DNA of 31,508 bases from Neptuniibacter sp. (GTDB lineage: Bacteria; Pseudomonadota; Gammaproteobacteria; Pseudomonadales; Balneatricaceae): positions 1-31,508 of the forward strand of contig JASBRM010000044.1 in NCBI GenBank assembly GCA_030149405.1, read 5' to 3'. A program made the translations under genes and the position numbers. Under the pieces are notes generated by a model. That model searched no databases, was not told where the DNA came from, and worked only from the letters and a program-made list of their open reading frames with translations. Positions 15,632 to 27,076 of the stretch are shown one piece after another. Every line of letters starts with the position of its first letter. Position 1 is the stretch's first letter.

Positions 15632-15660
15632 AAAAAAACCCTGAAGGTTCAGGGCTTTTT
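15632..15660 (-). terminator. Intrinsic terminator of cysB
   Basis: The stem CCCTGAA (15639-15645) / TTCAGGG (15648-15654) reads on the minus strand into a run of seven T. It lies 13 bases after the cysB stop. The plus side also has five T, so it may act both ways. Confidence 0.85.
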
Positions 15661-15672
15661 CGAGATTACTTA

Positions 15673-16753
<1,081 letters not shown>

Positions 16754-17854
16754 TCAGATTCGGGAATTAAGGCGTCGTATCTCCTCATCCTGAGTAACAA
16801 CTTTTTTCTCTAAAGCTGAAAGCTTAGCCAGAGTACGCACCAGCTCCTCTTCTTTCTCCTGATACTTGGAACGCACACTTGCTTCTCTTCTTGCTTGCTC
16901 AGATGAAGCAGAAACCTGCTTCTGCCTAGACAGAAGAATATCCTCTTCTAAACTCTTAACTTTATCTTCTAACCTTTTGTTTTTATTAGTTTCAGATAAA
17001 AGCTGATTGTTTATTTTTGAAAGATCTCGATTCTGACCAGATGAGTTCAGCTTTAATTCTTTTAGCTCAGACTCCAAACTTTTCGTCTGAGTTTTCTGCG
17101 CTTCAAGCTTGGCATCTTTTCTGGCAATCTCTGCCTGAAGGTCGTGGATGGACTTGGTCAGCGCTGATTCTTTTTTACCCACTTCATCTCTGAGTTTTTC
17201 CAGAGCTCCACGATAATAACGTACATCAGCATCAGCCTTACTTACTTCATCTAACCCCCTACGCTGCTCATCTTTAATTCTCTGATCAAAGACACGCTTA
17301 CTATCCTCATGGGTTTTACGTAAAAGGGTGAGCTCTTGTTCCAGATTCAACTTAGCTTGCTCTTCATTTTTACGTTGCGAAGTTTCTCCTGTCAGACTGG
17401 TTTTGAGCACCTTGATTTCAGCCTCTAATCCCTTTACCTGCGACAAGGTTTCTTCATGAATCTGCTGTTGCTGACGCAATCTGTCCTCAAGGTCTACCAG
17501 GCGCTCCTTAGTTGCCTGAAGGCTTTCATCAGCTTCTTTTTTAACTTCATCAACCCCAACAGCCTGGTATTTTTGCTCTATTTGATGAGCGCTGCTCGCT
17601 TCCTGTACAGCCTGTTGCCAGATAACTGAAAAAGACTTTGCCAGTGCATCAGGTATATCCGGTATAGAAAACTCACGTACAGATAGAGACAGACGTTCAG
17701 GCACAAGCCCCCACCAATCTCTCAGCAAATCATCAACTTCCGATTCCACACCACCCAGTGATTGCGCTATTAATTCTGCACTAGGCTGAACACCTGCCAT
17801 TATCAATCTATCAGCCGTGTCAAAAACATTCTTTTCTGTGACATTGTTACTCAT
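16754..17854 (-). CDS. KfrA-like DNA-binding coiled-coil protein
   Basis: 366 residues. The N-terminal ~115 residues resemble the KfrA N-terminal DNA-binding domain of plasmid partition/regulator proteins (VFDTADRLIMAGVQPSAELIAQSLGG with a helix-turn-helix look, then SVIWQQAVQEA). From about residue 95 to the C-terminus the chain is an almost unbroken coiled coil rich in Glu, Lys, Gln and Leu (for example LRQQQQIHEETLSQVKGLEA), ending at RRLNSRI. KfrA proteins bind DNA near plasmid partition genes, but chromosomal relatives are common in gammaproteobacteria and their roles are poorly defined. It begins 15 bases after the rluC stop, so the two are probably cotranscribed. The ribosome site is weak. 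Confidence 0.75.
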   Translation of the reverse strand: MSNNVTEKNVFDTADRLIMAGVQPSAELIAQSLGGVESEVDDLLRDWWGLVPERLSLSVREFSIPDIPDALAKSFSVIWQQAVQEASSAHQIEQKYQAVGVDEVKKEADESLQATKERLVDLEDRLRQQQQIHEETLSQVKGLEAEIKVLKTSLTGETSQRKNEEQAKLNLEQELTLLRKTHEDSKRVFDQRIKDEQRRGLDEVSKADADVRYYRGALEKLRDEVGKKESALTKSIHDLQAEIARKDAKLEAQKTQTKSLESELKELKLNSSGQNRDLSKINNQLLSETNKNKRLEDKVKSLEEDILLSRQKQVSASSEQARREASVRSKYQEKEEELVRTLAKLSALEKKVVTQDEEIRRLNSRI

Positions 17855-17869
17855 GTAGTGATAAGCCTG

Positions 17870-18832
17870 TTAACTTTTCCGTTTTAACTGTTGCAGTGAT
17901 TTTTGTAGAGATAGATCCAGTGGGGCCACCACAACTTTCCGACCACCTGAAGGCAAAGGGAATCTTAACTCAGCTGCATGCAGCATCAAGCGGTTAAAAC
18001 CTTTACTTTTCATAGCCGCGTTATCTTGATCCGTGCCGTATTTTTGATCTCCAACGATAGAGTGACCTGAGAACTGACAATGAACACGAATCTGATGAGT
18101 CCTCCCTGTTATAGGTCTGGCCTCAACAAAAGTCGCCTCTCTGCCATAACGTTCCAGAACCTTATATTCTGTTAGCGATTTTTTGCCATCAGCCGCAACT
18201 TTTACAACCCTCTCGCCGGATTTAAGTTCATTTTTACGTAAAGGGGCGTCCACCCTTTTGGTTCTCTCAGACCAGCTCCCCACCACCAAGGCATGATAAA
18301 TTTTGGTAATGGTGCTTTTTTGCAGGGATTCATGCATTAATTTGAGAGCGCTTCTCTTTTTGGCGAGAAGAATGCAACCAGAGGTATCGCGATCCAGCCT
18401 GTGAACCAACTCAAGAAAATTACTACGGGGGCGCATCTGCCTGAAACATTCAATTAATCCTAAGCTGATACCACTACCACCATGTACCGCGATACCAGAA
18501 GGTTTATTAACGACAATCAGATCATCATCTTCATATAGAATGGCAGCCTCAAGCTCTTCGAGGAGCTTTTCACTGATACGTGCTGGCGTTTTACGCTCAG
18601 CTACCCGAACCGGAGGAACTCTAACAAGGTCGCCAATTTGCAGCTTATACTCTGGCTTAATCCGCTTTTTGTTTACTCGCACTTCACCTTTACGAAGAAT
18701 CTTGTAAATCAGTGTCTTAGGTACACCTTTAAGTTTTGCCAGCAAAAAATTATCAATTCTTTGCCCTTCATTACCGTCAGAAATCTCTAAGAACTGAACC
18801 TTAGTGGGTGCAGAGCTGTTTTGTTGTGTCAT
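17870..18832 (-). CDS. rluC: 23S rRNA pseudouridine synthase RluC
   Basis: 320 residues, the expected length for RluC. An S4 RNA-binding domain lies near residues 24-70 ([20 protein letters not shown] and [13 protein letters not shown]). The catalytic domain has the RluA-family motif HRLDRDTSG at 144-152 with the catalytic Asp147, and [13 protein letters not shown] toward the C-terminus. RluC makes pseudouridines in helices around 23S rRNA positions 955, 2504 and 2580 (family knowledge). Its divergent placement from rne is conserved in many gammaproteobacteria and supports the RluC assignment over RluA or RluD. Confidence 0.93.
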   Translation of the reverse strand: MTQQNSSAPTKVQFLEISDGNEGQRIDNFLLAKLKGVPKTLIYKILRKGEVRVNKKRIKPEYKLQIGDLVRVPPVRVAERKTPARISEKLLEELEAAILYEDDDLIVVNKPSGIAVHGGSGISLGLIECFRQMRPRSNFLELVHRLDRDTSGCILLAKKRSALKLMHESLQKSTITKIYHALVVGSWSERTKRVDAPLRKNELKSGERVVKVAADGKKSLTEYKVLERYGREATFVEARPITGRTHQIRVHCQFSGHSIVGDQKYGTDQDNAAMKSKGFNRLMLHAAELRFPLPSGGRKVVVAPLDLSLQKSLQQLKRKS

Positions 18833-18859
18833 ATATCGAGTGAAAACCTGCTTAGCGAA

Positions 18860-18888
18860 TTGATGCTGTTACTGATAGCTGCTATATT
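18860..18888 (+). promoter_or_regulatory. Sigma-70-type promoter candidate for rne
   Basis: TTGATG (18860-18865) and TATATT (18883-18888) are separated by exactly 17 bases. The implied start near 18895 gives a leader of about 465 bases before rne. E. coli rne also has a long leader (about 360 nt) through which RNase E limits its own mRNA. Confidence 0.6.
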
Positions 18889-19359
18889 CTAGCGCTGCCG
18901 TTGGCTGTTGGCTTTATCTTTTTTCAAATGCCATAAAACAGCAGAGCGCAAAGTGCCATTTGCACTTACAGAGTTATCTGAGGCGCCACGGTAATAACAG
19001 AACATTATTGATGAAAGCTTTTCACCAGCCGGACCATAGATCGGTTGGAGGTAGAGACGCACAACCAGCCAGGAACCTGTTTCTTAGGAAGCAGTAACAA
19101 TTAGACAGAAGAAAAACATAGGCTGATGTTTCCTCTACCGTGGACGGTTAATACGCCGATTGCGTATTAATGAAATTGACGCAATAAACATGCGGATGAC
19201 TTAGGCCGAACCTCCTCTGAGAACTCATAGCCAGGAGCGTTCCTTACTTATTCTGATCAAAAGATTAGAAAACGCATGATTATTCTGAAAAAAGAGTCCA
19301 GAAGACAGATTATTTACGTCTGTGCTGCTGCGTGAAAAGCGTTCCATATAGAGAACGCC
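18889..19359 (+). promoter_or_regulatory. Structured 5' leader of rne
   Basis: No gene, but several complementary segments. CCACGGTA (18986-18993) is the exact complement of TACCGTGG (19136-19143). GGTAGAG (19050-19056) is the exact complement of CTCTACC (19133-19139). These share bases 19136-19139, so they cannot form together. Further down, TTAATACGC-CGATT-GCGTATTAA (19148-19170) forms a perfect 9-bp hairpin. The layout fits an autoregulatory RNase E leader, by analogy with E. coli hp2/hp3. Confidence 0.55.
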
Positions 19360-22176
19360 ATGAAAAGAATGCTAATCAACGCAACTCAACCTGAAGAGTT
19401 GCGTGTCGCCCTAGTTGATGGGCAACGTCTCTACGATCTGGATATCGAATCTGGCTCTAGGGAGCAGAAAAAAGCCAATATATATAAAGGCAAAATTACT
19501 CGTATCGAGCCTAGCCTGGAAGCCGCATTTGTAGATTACGGTGCAGAACGCCATGGTTTCCTACCACTGAAAGAAATCTCAAGAGAATACTTCACTAAGC
19601 CCCCTACTCGCGGCTCTCGCCCGAATATCAAGGACGTGCTTGAAGAAGGCATAGAGGTTATTGTTCAGGTTGATAAAGAAGAGCGCGGAAATAAAGGCGC
19701 AGCTCTGACTACCTTCATTAGCCTGGCTGGCCGATACCTGGTACTCATGCCAAACAACCCTCGTGCCGGTGGTATTTCACGCAGAATCGAAGGTGAAGAT
19801 CGCGCTCAGCTTAAAGAAGCCCTTTCCGGTGTAAATATCCCAAAACAAATGGGCATTATCGTCCGTACTGCAGGTGTCGGTCGCAGCAGTGAAGAGCTGC
19901 AGTGGGACTTTGAATATCTGCAGACCTTATGGACAGCAATCAAACAAGCTTCCGATGAACAGCCTGCTCCGTTCCTGATTTATCAGGAGAGCAATGTTGT
20001 CATTCGTGCTGTACGAGATTACCTGCGCTCAGACATCGGTGAAGTGCTGATTGACGACCCGAAAGTTTTCGAGGACGCAAAAAACTTCGTGAAGCAGGTA
20101 ATGCCTGCATATGAGAGCAAAATCAAACTGTATTCAGAGCAGATCCCTCTGTTCAACCGTTTCCAGATTGAAACTCAGATCGAAACTGCATTTCAGCGTG
20201 AAGTTACACTACCTTCCGGTGGTTCAATTGTTATTGATCCGACAGAAGCTCTGGTATCGATTGATATCAACTCTGCCCGCGCAACACGCGGTGGTGATAT
20301 CGAAGAAACTGCCCTACATACCAATCTGGAAGCAGCAGAAGAGATTGCTCGCCAGTTACGACTGCGTGATATAGGCGGCCTTGTTGTTATCGATTTCATC
20401 GATATGACTCCGATCAAGAACCAGCGTGAAGTTGAAAACCGTCTGCGTGATTCACTGAAGCTTGATCGTGCACGCGTACAGATGGGACGCATTTCCCGTT
20501 TTGGCCTGCTAGAAATGTCTCGCCAGCGACTGCGCCCTTCACTGGCAGAAACCCGCGGTGTTGTCTGCCCTCGCTGTAGTGGACAAGGTACAATCCGTGA
20601 TACTGAGTCGCTAGCCCTGTCAATTCTTCGTCTTATTGAAGAAGAGTCTGGCAAAGACCGGACTGCACAGATCAGAGCCATTCTTCCAGTTACGGTAGCA
20701 ACCTACCTGCTGAACGAAAAACGTCATGCAGTACACGACATTGAGTTGCGTCAGGATGTTCGTGTTGTAATCGTACCTAACCCCAATATGGAAACACCTC
20801 ACTACGAGGTAGTGCGTTTACGTGATGATCACACTGTAGCGACAACAAATGATGCCAGCTACAACATGCAGCCTGACACTGAAGATGATGACATTCTGGA
20901 ATCAACTCCAGCGCAAGCTCAAGCTGCACCACGTGAAGTTGCCGCTGTAAGAAGCGTCGCGCCTAAGACTCCAGCACCAGAGCAGGCCGCAGAAGCTAAG
21001 ACAGAAATCAAAGCCAAACCAGAACCTACCGAAGCAACAGCTTCTCTTGGTAGCAAAGTACTTGGGTTGTTTAAGGGCATATTCGGTAACACAGAAGCAG
21101 AAAAAGCCGAAGAGGTGAAGGAAGACACACCGCCGCGCAATAAACCTAAACGTAAGAATAAAGACCGTAATGAGCGAAATGAATCGGGTCGCAAGCGCCG
21201 TCGTCGCGATAATGATCGTAATAAGCGACGTAAAGACAATGATGAAATCCTCACGGTAAAACCTGAGCCGGACATGCCTCCAGGCGCATCTGATGAAAAA
21301 CCGAAGCGCCAGAGACGCAGACGTAAAAATGATGCAGAAAAGTCTTCAGGAAAACCTCAGGACTCACAAGCAATTAAGGCTGTAACAGAAGAACAGGAAG
21401 ATGCGCCTCGTAATCCTCGACGCAGAGGCCGTCGTCGTCGCAATTCCGAAAGGACAGCCGAAAGAACAGCAGCACCGGAAACGAGCTCTTCAGTTCAACA
21501 AACTGAAGTTAAGAGCAAGCCTGAAACTCAATCTGAAACTGAAACTGAAAAGGCTGATAATACTCCAATCCAGCCTCAGACTTCAGTTGAAACGACTCAG
21601 ACAACTGTTCAGGCCCAAGAACCTGCGGCTGAAGTTGCAGCACCTGTAGCAGAAAGCTCTCCTGAGCCTACTGCAGAAGCAACTGCTGCAGCAGAAGCTT
21701 CAGCTGAGACCAATGCTGCTTCAACTTTGGAAGAGAACCGCAGTTCTGAAACCGAAAGTTCTTCTGATACAGATACTTCTTCGGAAGGAAATAATTCCGC
21801 TGAATCTGACAGTGCTGCAGAAAATACTGAGGTTGTTACTGAAGAAACTTCAGCAACTCCCGAAGGTGATAGCTCATCTACTGCAACTAGTGAAGCTCAG
21901 AACGCTGAAATTAAAGAAAAAGCATCAGTAGAGACTGTTGAAACGGTAACTTCTGAAACCGAAGAGCCTTCAGCTACTGAAGTCCCGAGCGAAGTAGAAA
22001 CGTCTACTGAGACAAGCTCTTCAACCGAAGAAGCCCAGCCAGAGCAACCTGCTGCCCCAGTTACAGAGGACTCTGATCCTCAGCCACCTGTACGTAAAAG
22101 ACGTACACGCAGAGCACCTAACGATCCGCGTGAAGTCAGGAAACGCCAGGAAGCTCAAGCAGAAGAAAGCAACTAA
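19360..22176 (+). CDS. rne: Ribonuclease E
   Basis: 938 residues. The catalytic half is well conserved: an S1 domain near residues 36-125 ([21 protein letters not shown]), the RNase H and 5' sensor regions, [13 protein letters not shown] and VIDFIDMTP with the two metal-binding Asp, and the zinc-link CPRC at 403-406 (404-407 in E. coli). An amphipathic stretch [15 protein letters not shown] at about 562-576 matches the place of the membrane-anchoring segment A of E. coli. Arg-rich RNA-binding patches follow (about 595-700, for example [15 protein letters not shown]), then a long Glu/Thr/Ser/Ala-rich disordered tail and a final basic block near 915-930. The last half is the degradosome scaffold and is low in complexity. 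It is a single gene with its own leader and terminator. Confidence 0.95.
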   Translation: MKRMLINATQPEELRVALVDGQRLYDLDIESGSREQKKANIYKGKITRIEPSLEAAFVDYGAERHGFLPLKEISREYFTKPPTRGSRPNIKDVLEEGIEVIVQVDKEERGNKGAALTTFISLAGRYLVLMPNNPRAGGISRRIEGEDRAQLKEALSGVNIPKQMGIIVRTAGVGRSSEELQWDFEYLQTLWTAIKQASDEQPAPFLIYQESNVVIRAVRDYLRSDIGEVLIDDPKVFEDAKNFVKQVMPAYESKIKLYSEQIPLFNRFQIETQIETAFQREVTLPSGGSIVIDPTEALVSIDINSARATRGGDIEETALHTNLEAAEEIARQLRLRDIGGLVVIDFIDMTPIKNQREVENRLRDSLKLDRARVQMGRISRFGLLEMSRQRLRPSLAETRGVVCPRCSGQGTIRDTESLALSILRLIEEESGKDRTAQIRAILPVTVATYLLNEKRHAVHDIELRQDVRVVIVPNPNMETPHYEVVRLRDDHTVATTNDASYNMQPDTEDDDILESTPAQAQAAPREVAAVRSVAPKTPAPEQAAEAKTEIKAKPEPTEATASLGSKVLGLFKGIFGNTEAEKAEEVKEDTPPRNKPKRKNKDRNERNESGRKRRRRDNDRNKRRKDNDEILTVKPEPDMPPGASDEKPKRQRRRRKNDAEKSSGKPQDSQAIKAVTEEQEDAPRNPRRRGRRRRNSERTAERTAAPETSSSVQQTEVKSKPETQSETETEKADNTPIQPQTSVETTQTTVQAQEPAAEVAAPVAESSPEPTAEATAAAEASAETNAASTLEENRSSETESSSDTDTSSEGNNSAESDSAAENTEVVTEETSATPEGDSSSTATSEAQNAEIKEKASVETVETVTSETEEPSATEVPSEVETSTETSSSTEEAQPEQPAAPVTEDSDPQPPVRKRRTRRAPNDPREVRKRQEAQAEESN

Positions 22177-22180
22177 ACAA

Positions 22181-22208
22181 AACGGGGCCTAAAAGGCCCC
22201 GTTTTTTT
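22181..22208. terminator. Intrinsic terminator of rne
   Basis: A perfect 10-bp stem AACGGGGCCT (22181-22190) / AGGCCCCGTT (22194-22203) with an AAA loop and seven T on the plus strand (22202-22208). On the minus strand it is followed by TTTTG, so it may also end the small converging operon. Confidence 0.92.
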
Positions 22209-22223
22209 GTTCTTGATATAACT

Positions 22224-22385
22224 CTATTTCTTTTTCTTGAATATATTCAGTAGTTTCTTTTTAGGATCATTTTCTTCTGTAGGGAGCGCCCTTTCAAAGC
22301 GCTTCTGCAAGGCCGAGAATCTCTCCTCTTTGCGTTTATGCTTCTTTTCCTCTTGCCGAGAGGATATGTCTACTACCTTACTCAT
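22224..22385 (-). CDS. Small basic protein of 53 residues
   Basis: Encodes a highly charged protein starting MSKVVDISSRQEEKKHKRKE and ending NIFKKKK, with about half of all residues charged and no cysteine or membrane helix. It is predicted to be one helix followed by a basic tail, possibly RNA- or ribosome-associated. I do not recognise a named family. Its ATG (22385) overlaps the end of the upstream 55-residue gene by 8 bases, and AGGAGG (plus 22395-22400) lies nine bases before it, indicating translational coupling. Its reading frame, ribosome site and overlap support a real gene. Confidence 0.65.
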   Translation of the reverse strand: MSKVVDISSRQEEKKHKRKEERFSALQKRFERALPTEENDPKKKLLNIFKKKK

Positions 22386-22545
22386 CTGAGCTTGCCTCCT
22401 GTTCAGCCTGTTCCTTTAATAAGGATTGCTGCTGATTCCACTCGTCAAGTTTATCGAAATAAAAGTCCCATACACAGGAAGAGCAGCCACTTTCACAACA
22501 TTCGAACTCACCAGGCGGGTCTGGCTTTTCTAGCAAATCACTCAT
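22378..22545 (-). CDS. Small oxidoreductase-like (CCxxxCxxC) protein
   Basis: 55 residues, matching the pattern of the oxidoreductase-like N-terminal family (PF09791): PPGEFECCESGCSSCVWDFYFDKLDEW. Cysteines at 16, 17, 21 and 24, followed by VWD-Y, suggest a metal-binding or redox knuckle. The rest is an acidic helical tail. ATG 22545 is chosen because GGAGG lies five bases upstream; a TTG at 22560 would add five residues. A promoter candidate sits just upstream (22572-22599, minus strand). The function of the family is not established. Confidence 0.75.
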   Translation of the reverse strand: MSDLLEKPDPPGEFECCESGCSSCVWDFYFDKLDEWNQQQSLLKEQAEQEASSDE

Positions 22546-22571
22546 TAAACCCTCCACCAAGCACTAACCTC

Positions 22572-22599
22572 ATTTTAGCTGCATAAAACATCTTCACAA
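22572..22599 (-). promoter_or_regulatory. Promoter candidate for the two small genes
   Basis: On the minus strand TTGTGA (plus 22594-22599) and TAAAAT (plus 22572-22577) are separated by 16 bases. A start near 22565 gives a leader of about 20 bases that contains the GGAGG site. Confidence 0.45.
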
Positions 22600-22876
22600 A
22601 CAGAATTATACCAATCTTATTCTGTCTCTTTGGTTAGCCACAACAGAGTTGTCATATTTGCTTATCGCAATGCAAAAAAACGCATAATCAAATAGTTGTA
22701 AAAACACAACATATTAGCCATAAGTACATGGGTCAGACGTAGGATTAAGTGAGCCAATTAAGTATAATCTGTCGCGAAATTACAACCATCGGGTTAACAA
22801 TAGAGAAGAAAGGCGACCACAAGTCACCTTTAGTTACACCCTTGGCTGCACCGCCATAAAACATTTGGGGATAACA
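22600..22876 (+). promoter_or_regulatory. icd promoter and leader region
   Basis: A perfect TATAAT at 22763-22768 gives a predicted start near 22775 and a leader of about 100 bases. The -35 region (TAGGAT) is poor, suggesting an activator. The leader has a stem AAAGGCGAC (22809-22817) / GTCACCTTT (22823-22831) with one mismatch. GGGGA at 22867-22871 is the ribosome site for ATG 22877. No gene was seen in this stretch. Confidence 0.5.
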
Positions 22877-25108
22877 ATGACTACAACGAATCAAACGATT
22901 TACTGGACTCTTACCGACGAAGCTCCATCTCTGGCTACATGTTCATTTTTGCCAATCGTACGCGCATTCACTTCAGCTGCAGATATTGATGTAAAAATTT
23001 CTGATATATCACTAGCTGGACGTGTTTTGTCTGCATTCCCTGAAAACCTATCTGAAGAACAACGTGTTGAAGATGGTTTGAAGTTTCTGGGTCAACTGAC
23101 TCAGGATCCAAATGCAAACATTGTTAAACTACCAAATATCAGTGCTTCTATTCCGCAGCTGAAAGCATGTATTTCTGAGCTGCAGTCTCAGGGGTACGCT
23201 GTTCCAGATTTTCCTGAAGATCCACAGAACACAAAAGAAGAAGACATCAAGGCTCGCTACTCTAAAATTCTGGGCTCTGCTGTAAACCCAGTACTGCGTG
23301 AAGGTAACTCAGACCGCCGTGCTCCAGGCGCAGTTAAAGCATTCGCTCGTAAATTCCCACACTCTATGGGTAAATGGAGAAAAGCATCTCAGACCCACGC
23401 TGATTATATGCGCGGAGGTGATTTCTTCTCTGCTGAACAGTCTGTCACGATGTCTGAAGCTGGCGATGTTCGTATCGAGTTTGTTAACCCTAACGGTGCA
23501 GTAGAAGTTAAGAAAGAACTTTCACTGGAAAAAGGTGAGATCATCGATTCCATGCGCATGAGCTGCAAAGCACTGCGTGAGTTCTTCGAAGAAACTCTAC
23601 AGGACGCTCAAGAATCCAACGTAATGTGGTCTCTACACGTTAAAGCGACCATGATGAAGGTCTCTCACCCTATCGTATTTGGTCACGCAGTAACTGTATT
23701 CTACAAAGACCTGTTCGAAGAATACGGTGAGCTGTTCAAAGAGCTTGGCGTAAACCCTAATAACGGTATCGGCAGCGTGTACGACAAAATCGCTTCCCTA
23801 CCACGTTCTAAGCGCGAAGAGATCGAAGAAGCGATCTACAAGTGCTACGAAACTCGTCCAAAACTGGCAATGGTAGATTCCTCTAAAGGCATCACAAACC
23901 TACACGTACCATCTGACGTAATCGTAGATGCATCCATGCCAGCTATGATCCGTAACGGCGGTAAAATGTGGGATGCCAACGGCCAGACTGCTGACGTTAA
24001 AGCTGTTATGCCTGAGTCTACTTACTCACGTATGTATCAGGACATGATCAACTTCTGTAAAACAAACGGCGCATTCGATCCAACAACCATGGGCTCTGTA
24101 CCAAACGTTGGTTTGATGGCTAAGAAAGCAGAAGAATACGGTTCACACGACAAAACATACGAGCTGGAAAAAGCTGGTGTAATGCGTGTTGTTAAAGCAG
24201 ATGGCACAGTCCTGATGCAGCATGACGTAGAAGTTGGCGATATCTGGCGTGCATGTCAGACTAAAGATGAGCCTGTACGTGACTGGGTGAAACTGGCCGT
24301 TACTCGTGCGCGTCAGTCTGACACACCAGCAATCTTCTGGCTTGATCAGGAACGTGCGCACGATCTTGAGCTAACGAAGAAAGTAAACGAATACCTGAAA
24401 GAACACGACACTGACGGCCTTGAGATCTACATCAAGTCTTACAGCCAGGCTATGCGCTTCTCAATGGACCGCATGATCCGTGGTAAAGACACTATCTCTG
24501 TAACAGGTAACGTACTGCGTGACTACCTAACAGACCTGTTCCCAATTATGGAGCTGGGTACTTCTGCGAAAATGCTGTCTATCGTACCAATGCTTAAAGG
24601 CGGTGGTATGTACGAAACAGGTGCAGGCGGTTCAGCACCTAAGCACGTTCAGCAGGTTGAAGAAGAAAACCACCTGCGTTGGGACTCACTGGGTGAATTC
24701 CTGGCACTGGCTGTTTCTTTGGAAGACGTTGGTATCAAGAACGAGAATAGCCGCGCTGCTATCCTGGCTAAAACACTTGATAAAGCAACAGGCAAACTAC
24801 TTGAGAACAACAAGTCACCATCACGTAAAACTGGTGAACTGGATAACCGTGGTTCTCACTTCTACCTGGGCATGTACTGGGCACAGGAAGTTGCTAGCCA
24901 ATCTGAAGACGCTGAACTTGCTTCACTATTCGCTCCACTGGCTAAGACACTGGCTGAAAATGAACAGCAGATTGTTGCTGAACTTTCAGAATGTCAGGGC
25001 AAACCAGCGGAACTTGATGGTTACTACCACGCAAACCGTGAGACTGTTAAGAAAGTTATGCGCCCAAGCGCAACACTGAACGCAGCACTAGCATCTGTAA
25101 ATTCATAA
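22877..25108 (+). CDS. icd: NADP-dependent isocitrate dehydrogenase, monomeric type
   Basis: 743 residues, the large single-chain form (IDH-II) rather than the ~420-residue dimeric enzyme. It oxidises isocitrate to 2-oxoglutarate and CO2 with NADP+ in the TCA cycle. Family landmarks include [107 protein letters not shown] and [16 protein letters not shown] 22877 is preferred over the in-frame TTG at 22865, because GGGGA precedes it with proper spacing and the length matches known enzymes (about 741). A leading GC-rich terminator follows. It is convergent with sthA. Confidence 0.96.
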   Translation: MTTTNQTIYWTLTDEAPSLATCSFLPIVRAFTSAADIDVKISDISLAGRVLSAFPENLSEEQRVEDGLKFLGQLTQDPNANIVKLPNISASIPQLKACISELQSQGYAVPDFPEDPQNTKEEDIKARYSKILGSAVNPVLREGNSDRRAPGAVKAFARKFPHSMGKWRKASQTHADYMRGGDFFSAEQSVTMSEAGDVRIEFVNPNGAVEVKKELSLEKGEIIDSMRMSCKALREFFEETLQDAQESNVMWSLHVKATMMKVSHPIVFGHAVTVFYKDLFEEYGELFKELGVNPNNGIGSVYDKIASLPRSKREEIEEAIYKCYETRPKLAMVDSSKGITNLHVPSDVIVDASMPAMIRNGGKMWDANGQTADVKAVMPESTYSRMYQDMINFCKTNGAFDPTTMGSVPNVGLMAKKAEEYGSHDKTYELEKAGVMRVVKADGTVLMQHDVEVGDIWRACQTKDEPVRDWVKLAVTRARQSDTPAIFWLDQERAHDLELTKKVNEYLKEHDTDGLEIYIKSYSQAMRFSMDRMIRGKDTISVTGNVLRDYLTDLFPIMELGTSAKMLSIVPMLKGGGMYETGAGGSAPKHVQQVEEENHLRWDSLGEFLALAVSLEDVGIKNENSRAAILAKTLDKATGKLLENNKSPSRKTGELDNRGSHFYLGMYWAQEVASQSEDAELASLFAPLAKTLAENEQQIVAELSECQGKPAELDGYYHANRETVKKVMRPSATLNAALASVNS

Positions 25109-25124
25109 GCTTCAGTTAGATAGC

Positions 25125-25155
25125 AAAAAGCCCGGCTAATGCCGGGCTTTTTCTT
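25125..25155 (+). terminator. Intrinsic terminator of icd
   Basis: A perfect 12-bp stem AAAAAGCCCGGC (25125-25136) / GCCGGGCTTTTT (25141-25152) with a TAAT loop, 16 bases after the stop. It ends in a T-rich tract. Confidence 0.93.
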
Positions 25156-25195
25156 TACTGATGCAAATGAATCGTTCAGCACCTAAATACAGAAT

Positions 25196-25226
25196 AAAAA
25201 AAAGCACGCTAATTAGCGTGCTTTTT
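25196..25226 (-). terminator. Intrinsic terminator of sthA
   Basis: A perfect 12-bp stem AAAAAGCACGCT (25199-25210) / AGCGTGCTTTTT (25215-25226) with an AATT loop. Read on the minus strand it runs into eight T. It lies 15 bases after the sthA stop. Confidence 0.92.
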
Positions 25227-25241
25227 AATTGGTTTTGTTAA

Positions 25242-26642
25242 TTACAAGTTGGCAATTCTATTCAAACCAGATATTGCTGCCACTCGGTACGCTTCAGCCA
25301 TTGTTGGATAATTGAAGGTAGTATTAATGAAATACTTAAGCGTATTTGCCTCACCTTCCTGCGCCATAATTGCCTGCCCGATATGAACGATCTCTGATGC
25401 GTGCTCACCGAAACAATGAATGCCCAGAATCTCTAAGGACTCGCGGTTAAATAGAATTTTTAACATACCCACTGGCTGCCCATAAATTTGAGCACGAGCT
25501 GTATCTTTAAAGAACGCCTGCCCTACTTCATACGGTACACATTCCTTGGTGAGCTCTTCTTCTGTTTTACCTACCGAGCTAATCTCAGGGATTGTATAAA
25601 TACCTGTTGGGACTTCATTGATATAACGGAAATCTTCAGCAGAAAGCATATCCGCAGCAGCAGCACGCCCCTGATCAAGAGCAGCTGAAGCCAAACTTGG
25701 CCAACCTACAACATCACCGGCGGCGTAAATACCTTCACAGGCCGTGCGATAATGCTCATCGACTTCCAATTGCCCACGACTATTGGCAGACAAACCGATA
25801 TTATCGAGCTTAAGTTGCTCAGTATTACCACTACGACCGTTACACCACAGAAAGGCATCTGCACGGACTTTTTTACCTGATTTAAGCGTCAGAGTTACAC
25901 CACGCTCATCAGCTTCGACAGTTTCATATGTTTCGTTGTGTCGAATCTTAACTGCGTTGTTTCGTAAGTGATAACTTAGCGCATCAGAAATTTCAGCATC
26001 CAGGAACGATAGCAATCTGCTTTGTGCATCGACCAGATCAACCTTAACCCCCAACCCACTAAAGATAGAAGCATATTCAGAACCGATTACACCTGCACCG
26101 TAAATAATTAACGTTCTAGGCGTATGTTCAAGCTTGAGAATGGTGTCAGAATTATAAATACGCGGATGGCTAAAATCGATATCAGCCGGGGTGTATGGCC
26201 GAGAACCTGTAGCAATAACAATATTCTTGGCATTAAGTGTGTCATCACCAGTAGCACCGCCTTTGACAAGCACTGTATTCTTATCCTGAAACTCAGCCGT
26301 ACCAAAGAAAACATCAATACGATTACGTGCATAAAAGTTAGTACGCAACATCACCTGACTTGAGATAACTTTCTCAGCGCGCTTTAGCACCTTAGGAAAT
26401 GAAAACCAACGCGGCTCCCCAATATCTCGGAACATTGGATTGGTGTTGAATTCAATAATCTGTTTTACAGAATGGCGCAGAGCTTTTGAAGGGATAGTAC
26501 CTTTGTGTGTACAGTTACCACCTACTGATTCCTGCTCTTCGATAACTGCAACCTTGCGGCCTTTTTTGGCTGCATTCATTGCAGCACCTTCACCAGCAGG
26601 ACCAGAACCTATCACAATGACATCATAGTCATAAACCGCCAT
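25242..26642 (-). CDS. sthA: Soluble pyridine nucleotide transhydrogenase
   Basis: 466 residues, identical in length to E. coli SthA/UdhA. It is an FAD flavoprotein that moves hydride between NADPH and NAD+, normally draining excess NADPH. The FAD Rossmann motif is [14 protein letters not shown] near the start. [15 protein letters not shown] marks SthA and lacks the second cysteine of the lipoamide dehydrogenase disulphide. [16 protein letters not shown] is the NAD(P) motif, [16 protein letters not shown] the second FAD contact, and [16 protein letters not shown] the C-terminal interface. ATG 26642 lies five bases after AGGGGA; a GTG one codon earlier is less likely. Its neighbours, monomeric icd (an NADPH source) and the NQR operon (an NADH sink), fit a redox-balancing role. 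Confidence 0.95.
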   Translation of the reverse strand: MAVYDYDVIVIGSGPAGEGAAMNAAKKGRKVAVIEEQESVGGNCTHKGTIPSKALRHSVKQIIEFNTNPMFRDIGEPRWFSFPKVLKRAEKVISSQVMLRTNFYARNRIDVFFGTAEFQDKNTVLVKGGATGDDTLNAKNIVIATGSRPYTPADIDFSHPRIYNSDTILKLEHTPRTLIIYGAGVIGSEYASIFSGLGVKVDLVDAQSRLLSFLDAEISDALSYHLRNNAVKIRHNETYETVEADERGVTLTLKSGKKVRADAFLWCNGRSGNTEQLKLDNIGLSANSRGQLEVDEHYRTACEGIYAAGDVVGWPSLASAALDQGRAAAADMLSAEDFRYINEVPTGIYTIPEISSVGKTEEELTKECVPYEVGQAFFKDTARAQIYGQPVGMLKILFNRESLEILGIHCFGEHASEIVHIGQAIMAQEGEANTLKYFINTTFNYPTMAEAYRVAAISGLNRIANL

Positions 26643-26823
26643 CACTATCCCCTATCAATTATCGTTATCTTATTGTTTCACTAGCATTTTCTTGATAATA
26701 GCAGCTTATACAACATAAAGAATTAGCGAAGCATAATCCTTTAGATTTAAGGTCAAGAAAACCCAGTTTTACAAGCACTATTGTGGCGCTGGAAATCGCA
26801 TTCTGACTTATAAATGTGCAAGA
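26643..26823. other. Intergenic region upstream of sthA
   Basis: 178 bases separate the nqrM stop from sthA. No gene was seen. No clear intrinsic terminator follows nqrM, and only weak promoter-like elements (for example TATAAG) precede sthA, so read-through from the NQR operon is possible. Confidence 0.35.
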
Positions 26824-27066
26824 TTACTTATCAGAACTTTTAACTTCGTAACCAAGCTCAGTTGCATTTGACTCTTTGCTTTGACGTTCCTGTTCTTCTT
26901 CACATTTTTGCGGATCGTCACCACAAATACTGCATTTTCCTTCGATACCAACATTAGCCAAGCCACCACAGGAACCAGAGATTGGCTTTCTTCCCATAAT
27001 GACACCCACTGACATAGCCACAACTACTATTAACAGAAATATAAATGCAAAAATCATTGTAGACAT
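26824..27066 (-). CDS. nqrM: Na+-NQR maturation protein NqrM
   Basis: 80 residues of the DUF539/NqrM family. An N-terminal membrane helix (about 4-24) is followed by MGRKPISGSCGGLANVG and CSICGDDPQKC, giving cysteines at 33, 45, 48 and 55. The remainder is an acidic Ser/Glu tail. NqrM is needed to build the inter-subunit iron centre of Na+-NQR between NqrD and NqrE. GAGG lies eight bases upstream of the ATG, and the gene begins 10 bases after the apbE stop, making it the last gene of the operon. Confidence 0.92.
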   Translation of the reverse strand: MSTMIFAFIFLLIVVVAMSVGVIMGRKPISGSCGGLANVGIEGKCSICGDDPQKCEEEQERQSKESNATELGYEVKSSDK

Positions 27067-27076
27067 GAATTAAACC

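Noticed and set aside
20193..20681. 162-codon minus-strand frame
   Set aside because: Antisense to the conserved catalytic core of rne. Arg/Ser-rich composition is typical of a shadow frame.
21400..22140. Glu/Thr/Ser-rich repeats at the end of rne considered as a tandem repeat array
   Set aside because: They are low-complexity coding sequence of the disordered scaffold region, with no regular unit.
24603..25079. 158-codon plus-strand frame
   Set aside because: It is an alternate frame inside icd, rich in Trp, His and Leu, without family resemblance.
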